Below, piece by piece: positions 27,252 through 35,858 of a stretch of DNA of 64,000 bases. A program made the position numbers and the translations under genes. This DNA is from Fen-1135 sp963705275 (GTDB lineage: Bacteria; Desulfobacterota; Syntrophia; Syntrophales; UBA2185): the NCBI GenBank assembly GCA_963705275.1, contig OY970063.1, positions 2,356,001-2,420,000 on the forward strand. Reading direction: 5' to 3'. The notes below the pieces were generated by a model. The model saw nothing but the letters and a program-made list of their open reading frames with translations, did no database searches and was not told the origin of the DNA. Within the stretch, counting starts at the first letter, position 1. Every line of letters begins with the position of its first letter.

Positions 27252-27505
27252 TGAAACGCGGCAACAAGAGGATTATTAAGGGTGTGGTGGTCAGCAACAA
27301 AATGGACAAGACAATTGTGGTACGCGCGGAAAGGCTGGTCAAGCATTCAGTGTTTCACAAGTATCTGAGACGATACGTGAAGTATAAGGCCCACGATGAA
27401 GGAAATACCTGTAATATCGGTGACAAGGTGCTCATAGTTGAATCAAGGCCATTGAGCAAGGATAAGCGGTGGCGAATGCGTACTGTAATTGAAAGGGCCA
27501 AGTAG
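27248..27505 (+). CDS. rpsQ: 30S ribosomal protein S17
   Basis: An 85-residue OB-fold S17 with IKGVVVSNKMDKTIVVRAERLVKH split by the usual conserved residues, YKAHDE and ESRPLSKDKRWR. It overlaps rpmC by four bases (ATGA). Two adjacent ATG codons could each start it. Confidence 0.96.
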   Translation: MMKRGNKRIIKGVVVSNKMDKTIVVRAERLVKHSVFHKYLRRYVKYKAHDEGNTCNIGDKVLIVESRPLSKDKRWRMRTVIERAK

Positions 27506-27568
27506 CAGAAATCAACGGGAGAAATTCTGTTCAGTAAGAAATGATTACTGGACGGATATGGTGATATC

Positions 27569-27937
27569 ATGATTCAGATGCAGACTGTCTTAAATGTGGC
27601 GGATAATTCAGGTGCCAAGAAGGTCGCTTGTATTAAGGTTCTTGGCGGGTCGAAAAGAAGATATGCCAGCGTTGGTGATGTGATTGTTGTATCTATAAAG
27701 GAGGCCATCCCTAATTCTAAGGTCAAGAAAGGGGATGTCATGAAAGCGGTTATTGTGCGCACGGCAAAAGAAGTGCGGAGGCCGGACGGATCTTATCTTA
27801 AGTTTGATGATAATTCTGCTGTCCTGATTACTAATCAATTGGAGCCCGTCGGAACGAGGATCTTTGGTCCCGTGGCTCGGGAGTTAAGGGCTAAGCAGTT
27901 CATGAAGATCATTTCGCTGGCACCTGAGGTTTTATGA
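27569..27937 (+). CDS. rplN: 50S ribosomal protein L14
   Basis: A 122-residue L14 with MIQMQTVLNVADNSGAKK at the start, GDVIVVSIKEAIPN and the C-terminal RELRAKQFMKIISLAPEVL. It contacts 16S rRNA at bridge B8. It lies 63 bases after rpsQ. Confidence 0.98.
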   Translation: MIQMQTVLNVADNSGAKKVACIKVLGGSKRRYASVGDVIVVSIKEAIPNSKVKKGDVMKAVIVRTAKEVRRPDGSYLKFDDNSAVLITNQLEPVGTRIFGPVARELRAKQFMKIISLAPEVL

Positions 27938-27960
27938 AGGGGTGGAGTGGGGTATAGGAG

Positions 27961-28281
27961 ATGCAGGTCAAACGATTGAAAAAAGGCGATATGGTGAAAG
28001 TGATTACCGGCAAGGACAAGGGAAAAACCGGTAAGGTACTGAAGGTCATAAGTGATAAAGACCAAGTGGTCATAGAGAAGCTGAACATCTTTAAGAAGCA
28101 CAAGAGACCTGATCAGAAAGGAAAGGGTGGCATCGTGGAGAAAGAAGGACCGATCAACATCTCCAACGTGATGTTCCTGTGCAATAAGTGTGATGAAGGT
28201 GTCAGGGTCGGATACAAGGTTCTGGATGATGGGGAAAAGACGCGAGTCTGTAAGAAATGTAACGATGTATTGGACACATAG
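27961..28281 (+). CDS. rplX: 50S ribosomal protein L24
   Basis: A 106-residue L24 with an N-terminal KOW motif (KGDMVKVITGKDKGKTGKV) and a C-terminal zinc-ribbon-like tail with CNKC near residue 80 and CKKC near 99, a form seen in many non-enteric bacteria. It initiates 50S assembly. Confidence 0.97.
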   Translation: MQVKRLKKGDMVKVITGKDKGKTGKVLKVISDKDQVVIEKLNIFKKHKRPDQKGKGGIVEKEGPINISNVMFLCNKCDEGVRVGYKVLDDGEKTRVCKKCNDVLDT

Positions 28282-28292
28282 GTCAGGATAAA

Positions 28293-28832
28293 ATGGCTAG
28301 ACTGAGAGATTATTATATAAAGAATGTCGTGCCTTCTCTGGTTAAAGAGTTCAATTATAAGAACCGCATGCAGGTGCCGAAGCTTGAGAAGATAATTGTG
28401 AACATGGGCGTTGGTGAAGCTATTCAAAACATAAAGGCTCTGGAGAGCGCAGTTGCGGATCTTTCCATGATTGTAGGGCAGAAGCCCGTGATAACGAAAG
28501 CAAAGAAGTCAATTGCTACGTTTAAGCTTCGTCAAGGCATGTCCATAGGATGTCGGGTAACTCTAAGGGGAGACAGGATGTATGAGTTTTTTGACAGGCT
28601 TGTTAATGTTGCGCTTCCCAGAGTTCGTGACTTTAGGGGAATATCGCCGAAATCTTTCGACGGGAGAGGAAATTTCGCCATTGGATTGAAGGAGCAGATA
28701 ATCTTCCCTGAAATAGATTATGACAAAATTGATAAGATCCGGGGGATGAATATTGTAATCGCAACGTCTGCGAGAACGGATGAAGAGGCGAGGCAACTTC
28801 TTCGATTCATGGGTTTACCGTTTAGAAACTGA
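28293..28832 (+). CDS. rplE: 50S ribosomal protein L5
   Basis: A 179-residue L5 with KIIVNMGVGEA near residue 35, GQKPVITKAKKSIA near 65 and the RDFRGISPKSFDGRGNF segment. It binds 5S rRNA and contacts the P-site tRNA. It follows rplX by 11 bases. Confidence 0.98.
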   Translation: MARLRDYYIKNVVPSLVKEFNYKNRMQVPKLEKIIVNMGVGEAIQNIKALESAVADLSMIVGQKPVITKAKKSIATFKLRQGMSIGCRVTLRGDRMYEFFDRLVNVALPRVRDFRGISPKSFDGRGNFAIGLKEQIIFPEIDYDKIDKIRGMNIVIATSARTDEEARQLLRFMGLPFRN

Positions 28833-28867
28833 TAAAGGTAAGAAGAAAGATATCTGGAGGAATAGGT

Positions 28868-29053
28868 GTGGCAAAGAAGTCCTTGATTGCAAAAGCGAGA
28901 AGGAAACCAAAATTTTCAGTGAGGGTTTACAACCGTTGCCCCATATGCGGTAGGCCTAGAGCTTACTTCAGAAAATTTGACATGTGCAGAATATGTTTGA
29001 GAAATCTTGCCCTTAAGGGCGAAATTCCCGGGCTCATGAAGTCCAGCTGGTAA
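28868..29053 (+). CDS. rpsN: 30S ribosomal protein S14, zinc (type Z) form
   Basis: A 61-residue S14 beginning MAKKSLIAKARRKPKF with the CPIC and CRIC pairs (about residues 24/27 and 40/43) that bind zinc, so it is the short C+ form rather than the 101-residue zinc-free form. The start is GTG at 28868, with CTGGAGG 8 or so bases upstream. Confidence 0.97.
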   Translation: MAKKSLIAKARRKPKFSVRVYNRCPICGRPRAYFRKFDMCRICLRNLALKGEIPGLMKSSW

Positions 29054-29073
29054 GTCAAGTAAGGAGAAATGTT

Positions 29074-29475
29074 ATGGGGATGACAGATCCTATCGCTGAT
29101 ATGTTAACAAGGATTCGTAATGCCAACAATATAAGATTCAAGAATGTGGATGTTCTTTTGTCCAGGATTAATCTCAATATCGCAAAGGTATTGAAAAAAT
29201 CGGGTTATATAAGCGGGTACGACATAAAGAAGGATGCTCGTGGACACCAGGTGTTAAGAATATATCTCAGATATGCTGACGCGAAGAGGTCTGTTCTTAC
29301 AGGCATTCAAAGAGTCAGCAAGCCTGGAAGAAGGGTATATGTAAAGAGCGAAAGGATACCAAAGGTATTGAACGGTTATGGTATTGCTATTCTCTCCACA
29401 TCAAAGGGTATCCTGACAGATAAAGAAGCAAATGAATCGAAACTGGGTGGCGAAGTACTCTGCAACGTGTGGTAG
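29074..29475 (+). CDS. rpsH: 30S ribosomal protein S8
   Basis: A 133-residue S8 with TDPIADMLTRIRNAN near the start and the C-terminal GIAILSTSKGILTDKEA. In enterics it represses the spc operon. AAGGAG sits 7 bases before ATG 29074; an ATG two codons later gives the family's commoner MTDP start. Confidence 0.97.
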   Translation: MGMTDPIADMLTRIRNANNIRFKNVDVLLSRINLNIAKVLKKSGYISGYDIKKDARGHQVLRIYLRYADAKRSVLTGIQRVSKPGRRVYVKSERIPKVLNGYGIAILSTSKGILTDKEANESKLGGEVLCNVW

Positions 29476-29520
29476 ACATCTTATTTGATACGGTTGATTT
29501 AGTATCTGGAGATTTATTCA

Positions 29521-30060
29521 ATGTCAAGAATCGGTAAGAAACCTATAGCAATTCCTGCAGGAGTGAAGATAAGTCGGGATAAATCGACAATCAAAGTTCA
29601 GGGACCCAAGGGGCTCCTGTCCATAGAAACACCTTACGGCGTTGAGGTATCCATAAATGACGGGACTATAGAGGTAAAAACAGCGTCTGATACCAGAAAA
29701 GGAAAAGCCTATCATGGACTAGTGAGGACACTGGTGGCGAATATGGTGATGGGAGTTACTGTTGGCTTTCAGAAGGGCCTGGAACTTTCAGGTATCGGAT
29801 ACCGTGCCGAGAAGAGTGGTGATACCCTCAGATTAGTTCTAGGATTTTCCAGTCCTTTAGAATACAGGATCCCTCAGGGAATTGATGTAAAAATTGACAA
29901 ACAGGTCAATGTACTGATTAGCGGAATTGATAAGCAACTCGTAGGAAGAGTTGCCGCTGAAATAAGAGACCTAAAAAAACCTGAACCATATAAAGGAAAA
30001 GGGATAAGATATGTTGGCGAAAAGGTGAGGAGAAAAGTTGGCAAATCCGTTGGGGCCTGA
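29521..30060 (+). CDS. rplF: 50S ribosomal protein L6
   Basis: A 179-residue L6 with two similar alpha/beta domains, MSRIGKKPIAIPAGV at the start and the C-terminal PEPYKGKGIRYVGEKVRRKVGK signature. It lies near the sarcin-ricin loop. It is 45 bases after rpsH. Confidence 0.98.
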   Translation: MSRIGKKPIAIPAGVKISRDKSTIKVQGPKGLLSIETPYGVEVSINDGTIEVKTASDTRKGKAYHGLVRTLVANMVMGVTVGFQKGLELSGIGYRAEKSGDTLRLVLGFSSPLEYRIPQGIDVKIDKQVNVLISGIDKQLVGRVAAEIRDLKKPEPYKGKGIRYVGEKVRRKVGKSVGA

Positions 30061-30128
30061 CGCATTGGTTATCAATGGTTAGAAATCATATTTAACGTGA
30101 TGATGAAGAACATATAAGGGGTAGAGAA

Positions 30129-30494
30129 TTGCCATCGAAGAAAGTAGAAAAGAGACGAATAAAACGTAAGAAGAGGGTGAGAGGAAAGATATTCGGCACG
30201 GAGACTAGGCCGCGACTTTCTGTGTTTAGAAGTTCCAGACACATATATGTTCAGGCTATTGCAGACGATGTCGGACGGACGCTGGCGCAGGTTTCAACGC
30301 TGAGCAAGGAAATAAAGGGTACCCTTGATGGATCTAAGAAAGTTGATGCAGCTAAAGAAGTGGGCAGGTTGGTTTCAAAAAAATTAAAGGCTCTGGGTAT
30401 AGAACATGCTGTTTTTGACAGAGGATGTTACCTATATCACGGGCGCGTCGAGGCGCTTGCCGAGGGGGCAAGAGAGTCGGGGCTAAAATTATAG
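30129..30494 (+). CDS. rplR: 50S ribosomal protein L18
   Basis: A 121-residue L18 with an Arg/Lys-rich N-terminus, RPRLSVFRSSRHIYVQ and the C-terminal VFDRGCYLYHGRVEALAEGARE. It binds 5S rRNA. The start is TTG at 30129, after AAGGGGTAGAG; no in-frame ATG is nearby. Confidence 0.96.
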   Translation: MPSKKVEKRRIKRKKRVRGKIFGTETRPRLSVFRSSRHIYVQAIADDVGRTLAQVSTLSKEIKGTLDGSKKVDAAKEVGRLVSKKLKALGIEHAVFDRGCYLYHGRVEALAEGARESGLKL

Positions 30495-30522
30495 GTTTTT
30501 GGGTCTACATTACTCGAAGGGA

Positions 30523-31020
30523 ATGGTTAATAGTGATAATATGGAAGAATTAGAGCTTCTTGACAGAGTCATAGCAATTAACAGAACGGCCAAAGTCGTC
30601 AAGGGCGGGCGGAGGTTTCGATTCAGTGCTATAGTAGTCGTGGGCGACGGTCATGGATCTGTGGGTGCCGGTCTGGGCAAGGCCCACGAGGTGCCGGAGG
30701 CGATCAGAAAAGGCATGGAAAAGGCCAAGAAGAGCATGGTTAAGGTCGCCATTTCCAATAGAACTGTTCCGTACGAGGTTGTTGGGAAATATGGTGCAGG
30801 CAGGGTTCTTCTGAAGCCTGCGTCCGCGGGAACTGGTCTCATTGCAGGAGGAGCAGTTAGAGCTGTTCTTGAAGTTACGGGAGTACACAACATACTGACA
30901 AAATGCTTGGGTTCGCATAACCCGCACAACCTCGTCAAGGCTACCATTGATGGTCTTTGCCAATTGAAGGACCCGGCGGAAATTTCGAATTTGAGAGGAA
31001 GGACTGGCGCTGATAATTGA
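30523..31020 (+). CDS. rpsE: 30S ribosomal protein S5
   Basis: A 165-residue S5 with the double-stranded-RNA-binding-like KVVKGGRRFRFSAIVVVGDG and the C-terminal SHNPHNLVKATIDGL. ATG 30523 gives the usual short lead before LLDRVIAINR; a TTG at 30499 would add eight residues and an ATG at 30541 would remove six. The exact start is uncertain. Confidence 0.96.
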   Translation: MVNSDNMEELELLDRVIAINRTAKVVKGGRRFRFSAIVVVGDGHGSVGAGLGKAHEVPEAIRKGMEKAKKSMVKVAISNRTVPYEVVGKYGAGRVLLKPASAGTGLIAGGAVRAVLEVTGVHNILTKCLGSHNPHNLVKATIDGLCQLKDPAEISNLRGRTGADN

Positions 31021-31108
31021 TGATTTCATAAAGGTCGCCAACGGGTATTAATACGGTGACTTTCCACTGGATGCAAGAATCGGTGCGCATATAATTGAGG
31101 GGCAGATC

Positions 31109-31306
31109 GTGGATAAGAAGCTTAAGATTACACTGGTGAAAAGCTATATAGGCAGGCCACAGAGACAGCGGCAGATACTTCGTGGGATGGGACTCGGGAA
31201 ATTGAACCGAACTGTCCTGCTGCTGGATACACCCGAGATTCGCGGTATGATTAACAAGGTGAATCATCTGGTGACAATGGAAGAGCTTAAGGGGAACAAG
31301 GCATGA
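31109..31306 (+). CDS. rpmD: 50S ribosomal protein L30
   Basis: A 65-residue L30 with KITLVKSYIGRPQRQRQIL and GLGKLNRTVLL. The start is GTG at 31109, preceded by GAGGGG. The rplO start overlaps its stop by four bases (ATGA). The 88-base gap after rpsE is wider than usual. Confidence 0.96.
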   Translation: MDKKLKITLVKSYIGRPQRQRQILRGMGLGKLNRTVLLLDTPEIRGMINKVNHLVTMEELKGNKA

Positions 31307-31746
31307 ATCTGAGTTCATTGAAGCCGCCAGAGGGTTCAAGGAAAAAAAGAAAAAGAATCGGTCGTGGTGATGGATCAGGGCATGGCGGAACATCTACAAA
31401 AGGACATAAAGGCCAGAATGCCCGTTCCGGCGGAAAAGTTAGACCAGGGTTCGAGGGTGGACAGATGCCTCTGTCGCGAAGACTACCGAAACGAGGTTTT
31501 CGTAACCCTTTTCGTAGAGACATTGTTACCATTAATATAGATCAATTGAGAAGATTTCCCGAGGGCTCAGTTATTGACAGGGATGCTCTCTTAGAAGCCG
31601 GCTTGGTGAAGAAAACGAGGGATGGCATCAAAGTCTTGGGCAGAGGCAGCATAGAGTACCCGATATCCGTGAAGGTCGACATGATAAGCCGCGGAGCCAA
31701 GGACAAGATTGAAGCTGCCGGCGGCTCGGTGGTAGAGGTTATCTGA
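31303..31746 (+). CDS. rplO: 50S ribosomal protein L15
   Basis: A 147-residue L15 with the Gly/Arg/Lys-rich N-terminal extension containing GRGDGSGHGGTSTKGHKGQ and GFEGGQMPLSRRLPKRGF. Its start overlaps rpmD by four bases and secY begins 2 bases after it, so the three are coupled. Confidence 0.97.
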   Translation: MNLSSLKPPEGSRKKRKRIGRGDGSGHGGTSTKGHKGQNARSGGKVRPGFEGGQMPLSRRLPKRGFRNPFRRDIVTINIDQLRRFPEGSVIDRDALLEAGLVKKTRDGIKVLGRGSIEYPISVKVDMISRGAKDKIEAAGGSVVEVI

Positions 31747-31747
31747 T

Positions 31748-33055
31748 TTGCTAGACGGCTTAAAAAATATCGGGAAGATTCCTGAGCTCCAGAGAAGGAT
31801 TCTTTACTCGTTTCTTCTTTTAGCTGTTTATAGGATAGGTGCGCATGTGCCCACGCCTGGCATCGATACGGCAGCCTTAGCCGCTTATTTTGAACAGGCG
31901 AAGGGTTCATTACTCGGATTCTTTGACATGTTTGCCGGCGGAGCGCTTTCCAATCTTTCAGTTTTCGCCCTTGGCATCATGCCCTATATTAGCGCCTCGA
32001 TTATTCTTCAGCTCTTGACCATCGCCATTCCCCACCTTGAGAGACTTTCCAAGGAAGGCGAGGCGGGACGGAGGAAGATCACGCAGTATACCCGTTACGG
32101 GACGGTTCTCTTGAGTCTTATACAGGGTTTCGGTATTTCCGTTGGACTGGAAAATATGGCAGGACCAACGGGGGTTTCCATTGTGATGGAGCCTGGCTGG
32201 AGCTTTCGCCTTATGACGGTGATTACACTGACTGCAGGCACGGCATTCATCATGTGGCTGGGCGAACAGATTACCGAAAAAGGCATAGGCAACGGTATAT
32301 CACTGATCATCTTTGCCGGCATTGTCTGCAGGGGACCAGCAGCGATCTATCAGACATTTACATTGCTATCCGCGGGTGAGATGGGCATCTTCTTCATCAT
32401 AATACTCGTTGTTATGATGATCGCCGTTATAGGAGTCATCGTTTTTGTGGAAAGTGGTCAGAGGAGAATACCGGTACAATATGCAAAACGTGTTGTCGGA
32501 CGCAAAATGTATGGGGGACAGACGACCCATCTGCCTCTCAAAGTGAATACTGCAGGCGTCATCCCTCCGATCTTCGCATCCTCGATCATCATGTTTCCGG
32601 CGACGATCGCTAACTTCATTGATCACCCATGGATGAAGTTGATTTCAGACTCTTTGATCCCCGGAAAAATGGTTTATGAATTACTCTATGTCGTCTTTAT
32701 CGTTTTCTTCTGTTATTTTTATACGGCTGTCGTATTCAATCCTGTGGACGTTGCCGACAACATGAAAAAATATGGCGGGTACGTCCCGGGCATAAGGCCG
32801 GGCAAGAAAACAGCGGAATATATCGATGACGTCTTGTCCAAACTGACATTTAGTGGCGCTATATATGTATCGGCTGTTTGCGTCCTTCCCAGTATACTGA
32901 TTAGTTCCTTTAGTGTACCATTTTATTTTGGAGGGACCGCTCTTTTGATTGTGGTCGGTGTCGCACTTGATACTGCAGGCCAGATAGAAACCCACTTGCT
33001 GACGAGACAGTATGAGGGGTTCATGAAGAAGGGTCGGATTGCAAAACGGCGTTAA
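31748..33055 (+). CDS. secY: Preprotein translocase subunit SecY
   Basis: A 435-residue SecY with ten predicted transmembrane segments. Recognisable parts are RIGAHVPTPGID, the plug-region GGALSNLSVFALGIMPYI split by its usual residues, GQRRIPVQYAKR in cytosolic loop C4 and a C-terminal tail LTRQYEGFMKKG. It forms the protein-conducting channel with SecE. The start is TTG at 31748. The next gene is map; adk, which commonly follows secY, is missing. Confidence 0.97.
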   Translation: MLDGLKNIGKIPELQRRILYSFLLLAVYRIGAHVPTPGIDTAALAAYFEQAKGSLLGFFDMFAGGALSNLSVFALGIMPYISASIILQLLTIAIPHLERLSKEGEAGRRKITQYTRYGTVLLSLIQGFGISVGLENMAGPTGVSIVMEPGWSFRLMTVITLTAGTAFIMWLGEQITEKGIGNGISLIIFAGIVCRGPAAIYQTFTLLSAGEMGIFFIIILVVMMIAVIGVIVFVESGQRRIPVQYAKRVVGRKMYGGQTTHLPLKVNTAGVIPPIFASSIIMFPATIANFIDHPWMKLISDSLIPGKMVYELLYVVFIVFFCYFYTAVVFNPVDVADNMKKYGGYVPGIRPGKKTAEYIDDVLSKLTFSGAIYVSAVCVLPSILISSFSVPFYFGGTALLIVVGVALDTAGQIETHLLTRQYEGFMKKGRIAKRR

Positions 33056-33076
33056 TGATACCGTATATTCAGTAGC

Positions 33077-33826
33077 ATGATTGTCCTGAAGCTGCCAGAA
33101 GAGATTGAAAAGATGAGGGCGAGTAACCATATCGTTGCTGAGATATTAAACACGCTGAGGGAAAAGGTAAGGCCCGGCGTAACGACCGGCGAGCTGGATT
33201 TATGTTCGGAAGAGCTGGTGCGCAAGAAGGGGGCGGTACCGGCATTCAAGGGTTACATGGGATATCCTAATTCACTGTGTATATCGGTGAATTCGGAGGT
33301 CGTTCATGGAATACCGTCCAACAGGGTTTTGGATGCAGGGGATATTGTGAGCCTCGATTTCGGGGCATATTATAAAGGGTACTACGGAGATGCCGCCATA
33401 ACGGTGCCCGTCGGTGACGTTTCCGAGGAAGCTGCAAGGCTGATCCGCGTTACTGAACAGGGGCTCTACGACGGGATCAGGGAGGCAAGAGCAGGAAACC
33501 GTCTGGGAGACATATCGCACGCCGTGCAAATCCGCGTTGAAACTGCCGGGTTTTCTGTTGTGAGAGATTTTGTAGGCCACGGAATCGGCAAGAAACTTCA
33601 CGAAGAACCGCAGATACCCAATTACGGCACAAAGGGCAGGGGGATAGAATTAAAGACCGGCATGGTCCTGGCTATTGAACCGATGGTCAATGAAGGCACG
33701 TACGAGGTCAAAGTGACCGATAATGGGTGGACCGTTGTAACGAAAGACGGAAAGTTATCGGCCCACTTCGAGCATTCAGTTGCCATAACAAAGGATGGTC
33801 CGGATATCCTGAGCAGGATGAATTAA
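33077..33826 (+). CDS. map: Methionine aminopeptidase, type I
   Basis: A 249-residue type I MetAP. Metal ligands lie in SLDFGAYYKGYYGDAA (two Asp, residues about 93 and 104), FVGHGIGKKLHEEP (His), AIEPMVNEG (Glu) and EHSVAIT (Glu). It removes the initiator Met from nascent proteins. It follows secY by 21 bases and precedes infA. Confidence 0.97.
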   Translation: MIVLKLPEEIEKMRASNHIVAEILNTLREKVRPGVTTGELDLCSEELVRKKGAVPAFKGYMGYPNSLCISVNSEVVHGIPSNRVLDAGDIVSLDFGAYYKGYYGDAAITVPVGDVSEEAARLIRVTEQGLYDGIREARAGNRLGDISHAVQIRVETAGFSVVRDFVGHGIGKKLHEEPQIPNYGTKGRGIELKTGMVLAIEPMVNEGTYEVKVTDNGWTVVTKDGKLSAHFEHSVAITKDGPDILSRMN

Positions 33827-33893
33827 GGAGGACGGCATAGAGTCGTTGCTTGGATTGATTCCGGAAGTCAGGCGATGATTGATATAGGTAATT

Positions 33894-34112
33894 ATGGCAA
33901 AAGAGGAACCAATTGAGGTTGAAGGTAAAGTCGTTGAAACTTTGCCAAATGCAATGTTTCGAGTTGAGCTCGAAAACGGACACCGCGTCCTGGCTCATAT
34001 TTCCGGAAAAATGCGCATGCATTTTATCAAGATATTACCGGGCGATAAGGTTACTGTTGAGCTTTCTCCCTATGATCTTACGCGGGGAAGGATTATATAC
34101 CGGACGAAGTAA
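33894..34112 (+). CDS. infA: Translation initiation factor IF-1
   Basis: A 72-residue OB-fold IF-1: MAKEEPIEVEGKVVETLPNA at the start, HISGKMRMHFIKILPGD in the middle and LTRGRIIYR near the end. Length is exactly that of the family. It occupies the ribosomal A site during initiation. Confidence 0.98.
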   Translation: MAKEEPIEVEGKVVETLPNAMFRVELENGHRVLAHISGKMRMHFIKILPGDKVTVELSPYDLTRGRIIYRTK

Positions 34113-34192
34113 AGCGAAATGTATAGAGTGCATTTAGGGCATTGCAATGTGTTGTCTGCATACTATTAGGCATTGTTAAGGAGTAAAATATC

Positions 34193-34306
34193 GTGAAGGT
34201 GCGGTCTTCCGTTAAAAAGATTTGTGACAAATGTAAGATTATCAAGAGACGCGGCGTGCTGAGGGTTATCTGCGAGAATCCGAAACACAAGCAGCGGCAG
34301 GGATAA
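34193..34306 (+). CDS. rpmJ: 50S ribosomal protein L36
   Basis: A 37-residue L36 beginning MKVRSSVKKICDKCKIIKR and ending NPKHKQRQG. Cys11, Cys14, Cys27 and His32 form the zinc site, so it is the C+ form. The start is GTG at 34193 after TAAGGAG. It sits in the conserved infA-rpmJ-rpsM position. Confidence 0.97.
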   Translation: MKVRSSVKKICDKCKIIKRRGVLRVICENPKHKQRQG

Positions 34307-34340
34307 TAGACTATAGGCCCTTTCATCAGGAGGTTATCAA

Positions 34341-34709
34341 GTGGCAAGACTTGCGGGAGTGGATTTACCGAAAAATAAGAGAATGGAAATTGCGTTAACG
34401 TACATATATGGAATAGGAAGGAGCAAGTCGCGGGATATTCTGGAAAAGGCCGGTGTCAGCTTTGATAAGAAAACGGATAATATAGCCGACTCGGAGATAA
34501 CCGCCATAAGAAATATCATAGACAAGGAACATAAAGTTGAAGGCGATTTGAGGCGGGACATCTCTATGTCTGTTAAACGATTGATGGACCTCGGGGCTTA
34601 CCGTGGACTAAGACATAGAAAAGGGCTTCCCGTCAGAGGCCAGAGAACTAGTACAAATGCGCGAACGAGGAAAGGACCAAGACGGTCGATAGCCGGGAAG
34701 AAGAAATAA
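34341..34709 (+). CDS. rpsM: 30S ribosomal protein S13
   Basis: A 122-residue S13 with the start MARLAGVDLPKNKRME, the helix-two-turn-helix region and a C-terminal GLPVRGQRTSTNARTRKG tail that reaches tRNA in the P site. The start is GTG at 34341 with CAGGAGG upstream. Confidence 0.98.
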   Translation: MARLAGVDLPKNKRMEIALTYIYGIGRSKSRDILEKAGVSFDKKTDNIADSEITAIRNIIDKEHKVEGDLRRDISMSVKRLMDLGAYRGLRHRKGLPVRGQRTSTNARTRKGPRRSIAGKKK

Positions 34710-34733
34710 AGAAGGAAGTGATTCGGAGGAAAA

Positions 34734-35126
34734 ATGGCGAAACAGGTCAGGAAGACGGGTAAGAAAAAGGAGAAGAAGAACATAACTGAAGGAGTTGTGC
34801 ACATTCAATCTACCTTTAACAATACGATTATTACAATCACAGATCTCAGCGGCAACGTCGTCGCCTGGTCTTCCGCCGGAACACAAGGGTTTAAGGGTTC
34901 GAGGAAGAGTACGCCTTTCGCGGCGCAAGTGGCAGCCGAAGAGGCGGTTAAGAAGGCAAAGGAACATGGCATGAGGCGAGTTCAAGTGTACGTGAAGGGA
35001 CCCGGTTCAGGCCGTGAGTCGGCATTAAGATCATTGCAGGTAGCTGGTTTGAACATCAGTCTTATCAGAGATGTTACGCCGATACCCCATAATGGGTGCC
35101 GTCCTCCGAAGAGGAGAAGAGTATAA
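34734..35126 (+). CDS. rpsK: 30S ribosomal protein S11
   Basis: A 130-residue S11 with HIQSTFNNTIITITD, WSSAGTQGFKGSRKSTPFAA split by its usual residues and the C-terminal DVTPIPHNGCRPPKRRRV. It lies on the 30S platform. ATG 34734 has CGGAGG about 7 bases upstream. Confidence 0.98.
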   Translation: MAKQVRKTGKKKEKKNITEGVVHIQSTFNNTIITITDLSGNVVAWSSAGTQGFKGSRKSTPFAAQVAAEEAVKKAKEHGMRRVQVYVKGPGSGRESALRSLQVAGLNISLIRDVTPIPHNGCRPPKRRRV

Positions 35127-35185
35127 GACGGGATTTTCTCTAAGATCCATATTTAGAATTTTAATTTTTTTATTAGGAGGTTTTT

Positions 35186-35812
35186 TTGGCAAGATATAAA
35201 GAATCCGTGTGCCGGTTATGCAGAAGAGAGGGCCTAAAACTTTTCCTCAAGGGGGACAGGTGTTATGGCGAAAAATGTGCCTTTGAGAGGAGAGGTTACG
35301 CCCCTGGAGATCATGGTCAGCTTCGCAGGAAACACTCCGATTACGGCGTACAATTGAGAGAAAAACAAAAACTCAAGAGGATGTACGGCCTATTAGAAAG
35401 ACAATTCAGGAGTTATTTTGAAAAGGCCGACAAGCAGAAAGGGATAACAGGCACCAATCTCTTGCTTTTCCTCGAGAGACGTTTAGACAATATGGTCTTC
35501 CGGATCGGCTTTGCCAATTCGAGAAATGAGGCGAGGCAGCTTGTGAGACATAACCACTTCTTAGTGGATGGAAAGCCGATAAATATACCATCCTATTTGG
35601 TTAAAGTAGGTAGTGAGATCCTGGTAAGAGAAAAAAGCAGGAAAGTGGAAAGAATAGTGGAGGCAATGGAAATAGTTGCCAGGCGAGGCATACCACAATG
35701 GTTGGAACTGGATAAGGATAATTTCAGAGGCATGGTGAAAACACTGCCATCCCGTGAAGAATTAGTCATGCCTGTTCAGGAGCAGTTAGTCGTTGAGCTT
35801 TATTCAAAATAA
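35186..35812 (+). CDS. rpsD: 30S ribosomal protein S4, zinc-binding form
   Basis: A 208-residue S4. Cysteines 9, 12, 26 and 31 in the N-terminal domain form a zinc site (C+ form). The S4 RNA-binding domain includes RLDNMVFRIGFANSRNEARQ near residue 95. It nucleates 30S assembly and can act as a translational repressor. The start is TTG at 35186 with TAGGAGG about 6 bases upstream. Confidence 0.97.
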   Translation: MARYKESVCRLCRREGLKLFLKGDRCYGEKCAFERRGYAPGDHGQLRRKHSDYGVQLREKQKLKRMYGLLERQFRSYFEKADKQKGITGTNLLLFLERRLDNMVFRIGFANSRNEARQLVRHNHFLVDGKPINIPSYLVKVGSEILVREKSRKVERIVEAMEIVARRGIPQWLELDKDNFRGMVKTLPSREELVMPVQEQLVVELYSK

Positions 35813-35858
35813 CATTGTCATATACTTTAAATATACCCCAAAGGTAAGGAACTAAAAA

